The notes below the pieces were generated by a model that was not told the DNA's origin, made no database searches, and worked only from the letters and a program-made list of their open reading frames with translations. A program made the position numbers and the translations under genes. Below are positions 6,524-6,631 of a stretch of 6,631 nt of DNA, piece after piece (position 1 is the stretch's first letter; each line of letters opens with the position of its first letter). The stretch spans positions 1 through 6,631 of the forward strand of contig JAYEJJ010000024.1 in assembly GCA_034660495.1 (NCBI GenBank), written 5' to 3'. This DNA is from DATFJZ01 sp034660495 (lineage in GTDB: Bacteria > Desulfobacterota > Desulfobacteria > Desulfobacterales > Desulfobacteraceae).

Positions 6524-6631
6524 TCAGGAACATTGAGAACCTAAGGAGATAAGACTTTTTCCCTGCCAGGCGTTAAAAAAATCAAGCTGTTTGAGGACCA
6601 GTGGCCGCAGGTCGCCGATTTTTAGCCTGGC
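6524..6631 (-). CDS. Possible 3' end of a convergent gene, cut by the window edge
   Basis: A minus-strand frame is open from the right edge for 35 codons to a TGA at 6524-6526. It reads like protein, with a stretch GDLRPLVLKQLDFFNAW, and its codon use is not unlike the rest of the window. I do not recognise the family, and 35 open codons can occur by chance. A competing plus-strand frame (6545-6625) follows an AAGGAGAT motif at 6543-6550 but lacks an ATG and ends at TAG 6623-6625. The stretch also has inverted ends: GCCAGGC at 6565-6571 and GCCTGGC at 6625-6631, each joined to an A- or T-run. So it could be a structured non-coding end instead. Confidence 0.25.
   Translation of the reverse strand, partial: ARLKIGDLRPLVLKQLDFFNAWQGKSLISLGSQCS

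Noticed and set aside
6487..6552. Small plus-strand frame of 21 codons after yicC
   Set aside because: There is no ribosome binding site, no recognisable sequence and no support beyond an ATG and a stop.
6565..6631. Integron attC-like site
   Set aside because: The inverted ends recall attC folding, but GTTAAAA does not match GTTRRRY at its last base, no matching RYYYAAC partner is evident, and no integron gene is visible.
1..6631. CRISPR array, tRNA or rRNA genes
   Set aside because: No regularly spaced repeats with unique spacers, no cloverleaf with the conserved T-loop, and no rRNA-like stretch were seen on either strand.

Overview
The window looks like chromosome from a Gram-negative bacterium, because it carries core lipopolysaccharide genes (a Kdo transferase and the MsbA lipid A flippase). 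The run Trm112-like / DUF4416 / YicC, the moderate GC content judged by eye, and many A/T homopolymers suggest Desulfobacterota, probably Desulfobacterales. That placement is an inference from gene families and order, not a measured phylogeny.

Layout. Positions 1-140 hold no gene but three closely packed hairpins, which resemble the structured 3' end of an IS200/IS605-type element. Two genes then lie on the minus strand: kdtA/waaA (2681 down to 1368), followed 24 bp later by an RlmL-like THUMP rRNA methyltransferase (1343 down to 141). A very AT-rich divergent promoter region near 2694-2749 separates kdtA from msbA on the plus strand. After msbA comes a gap of about 250 bp holding a GC-rich hairpin and a cluster of related direct and inverted short repeats. 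A tight plus-strand operon follows: a 57-residue Trm112-like zinc protein (4776-4949), a DUF4416 protein (4946-5515) and the YicC endoribonuclease (5512-6393). These three are joined by two ATGA stop/start overlaps. The last 240 bases hold no complete gene; a minus-strand frame open to the window edge may be the 3' end of a convergent gene.

How the genes fit together. KdtA adds Kdo to lipid IV-A at the inner face of the inner membrane. MsbA flips the Kdo-lipid A (core) product to the periplasmic face, so the divergent pair covers consecutive steps of one pathway. The Trm112-like protein after msbA recalls ycaR in the enterobacterial msbA-lpxK-ycaQ-ycaR-kdsB cluster, but lpxK and kdsB are absent here. 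The RlmL-like enzyme, the Trm112-like protein and YicC all belong to RNA-related families, so the locus mixes envelope and RNA-metabolism genes. The least understood part is the coupled Trm112-DUF4416-YicC operon. I see no clear novel defence or mobile system with complete genes in this window.
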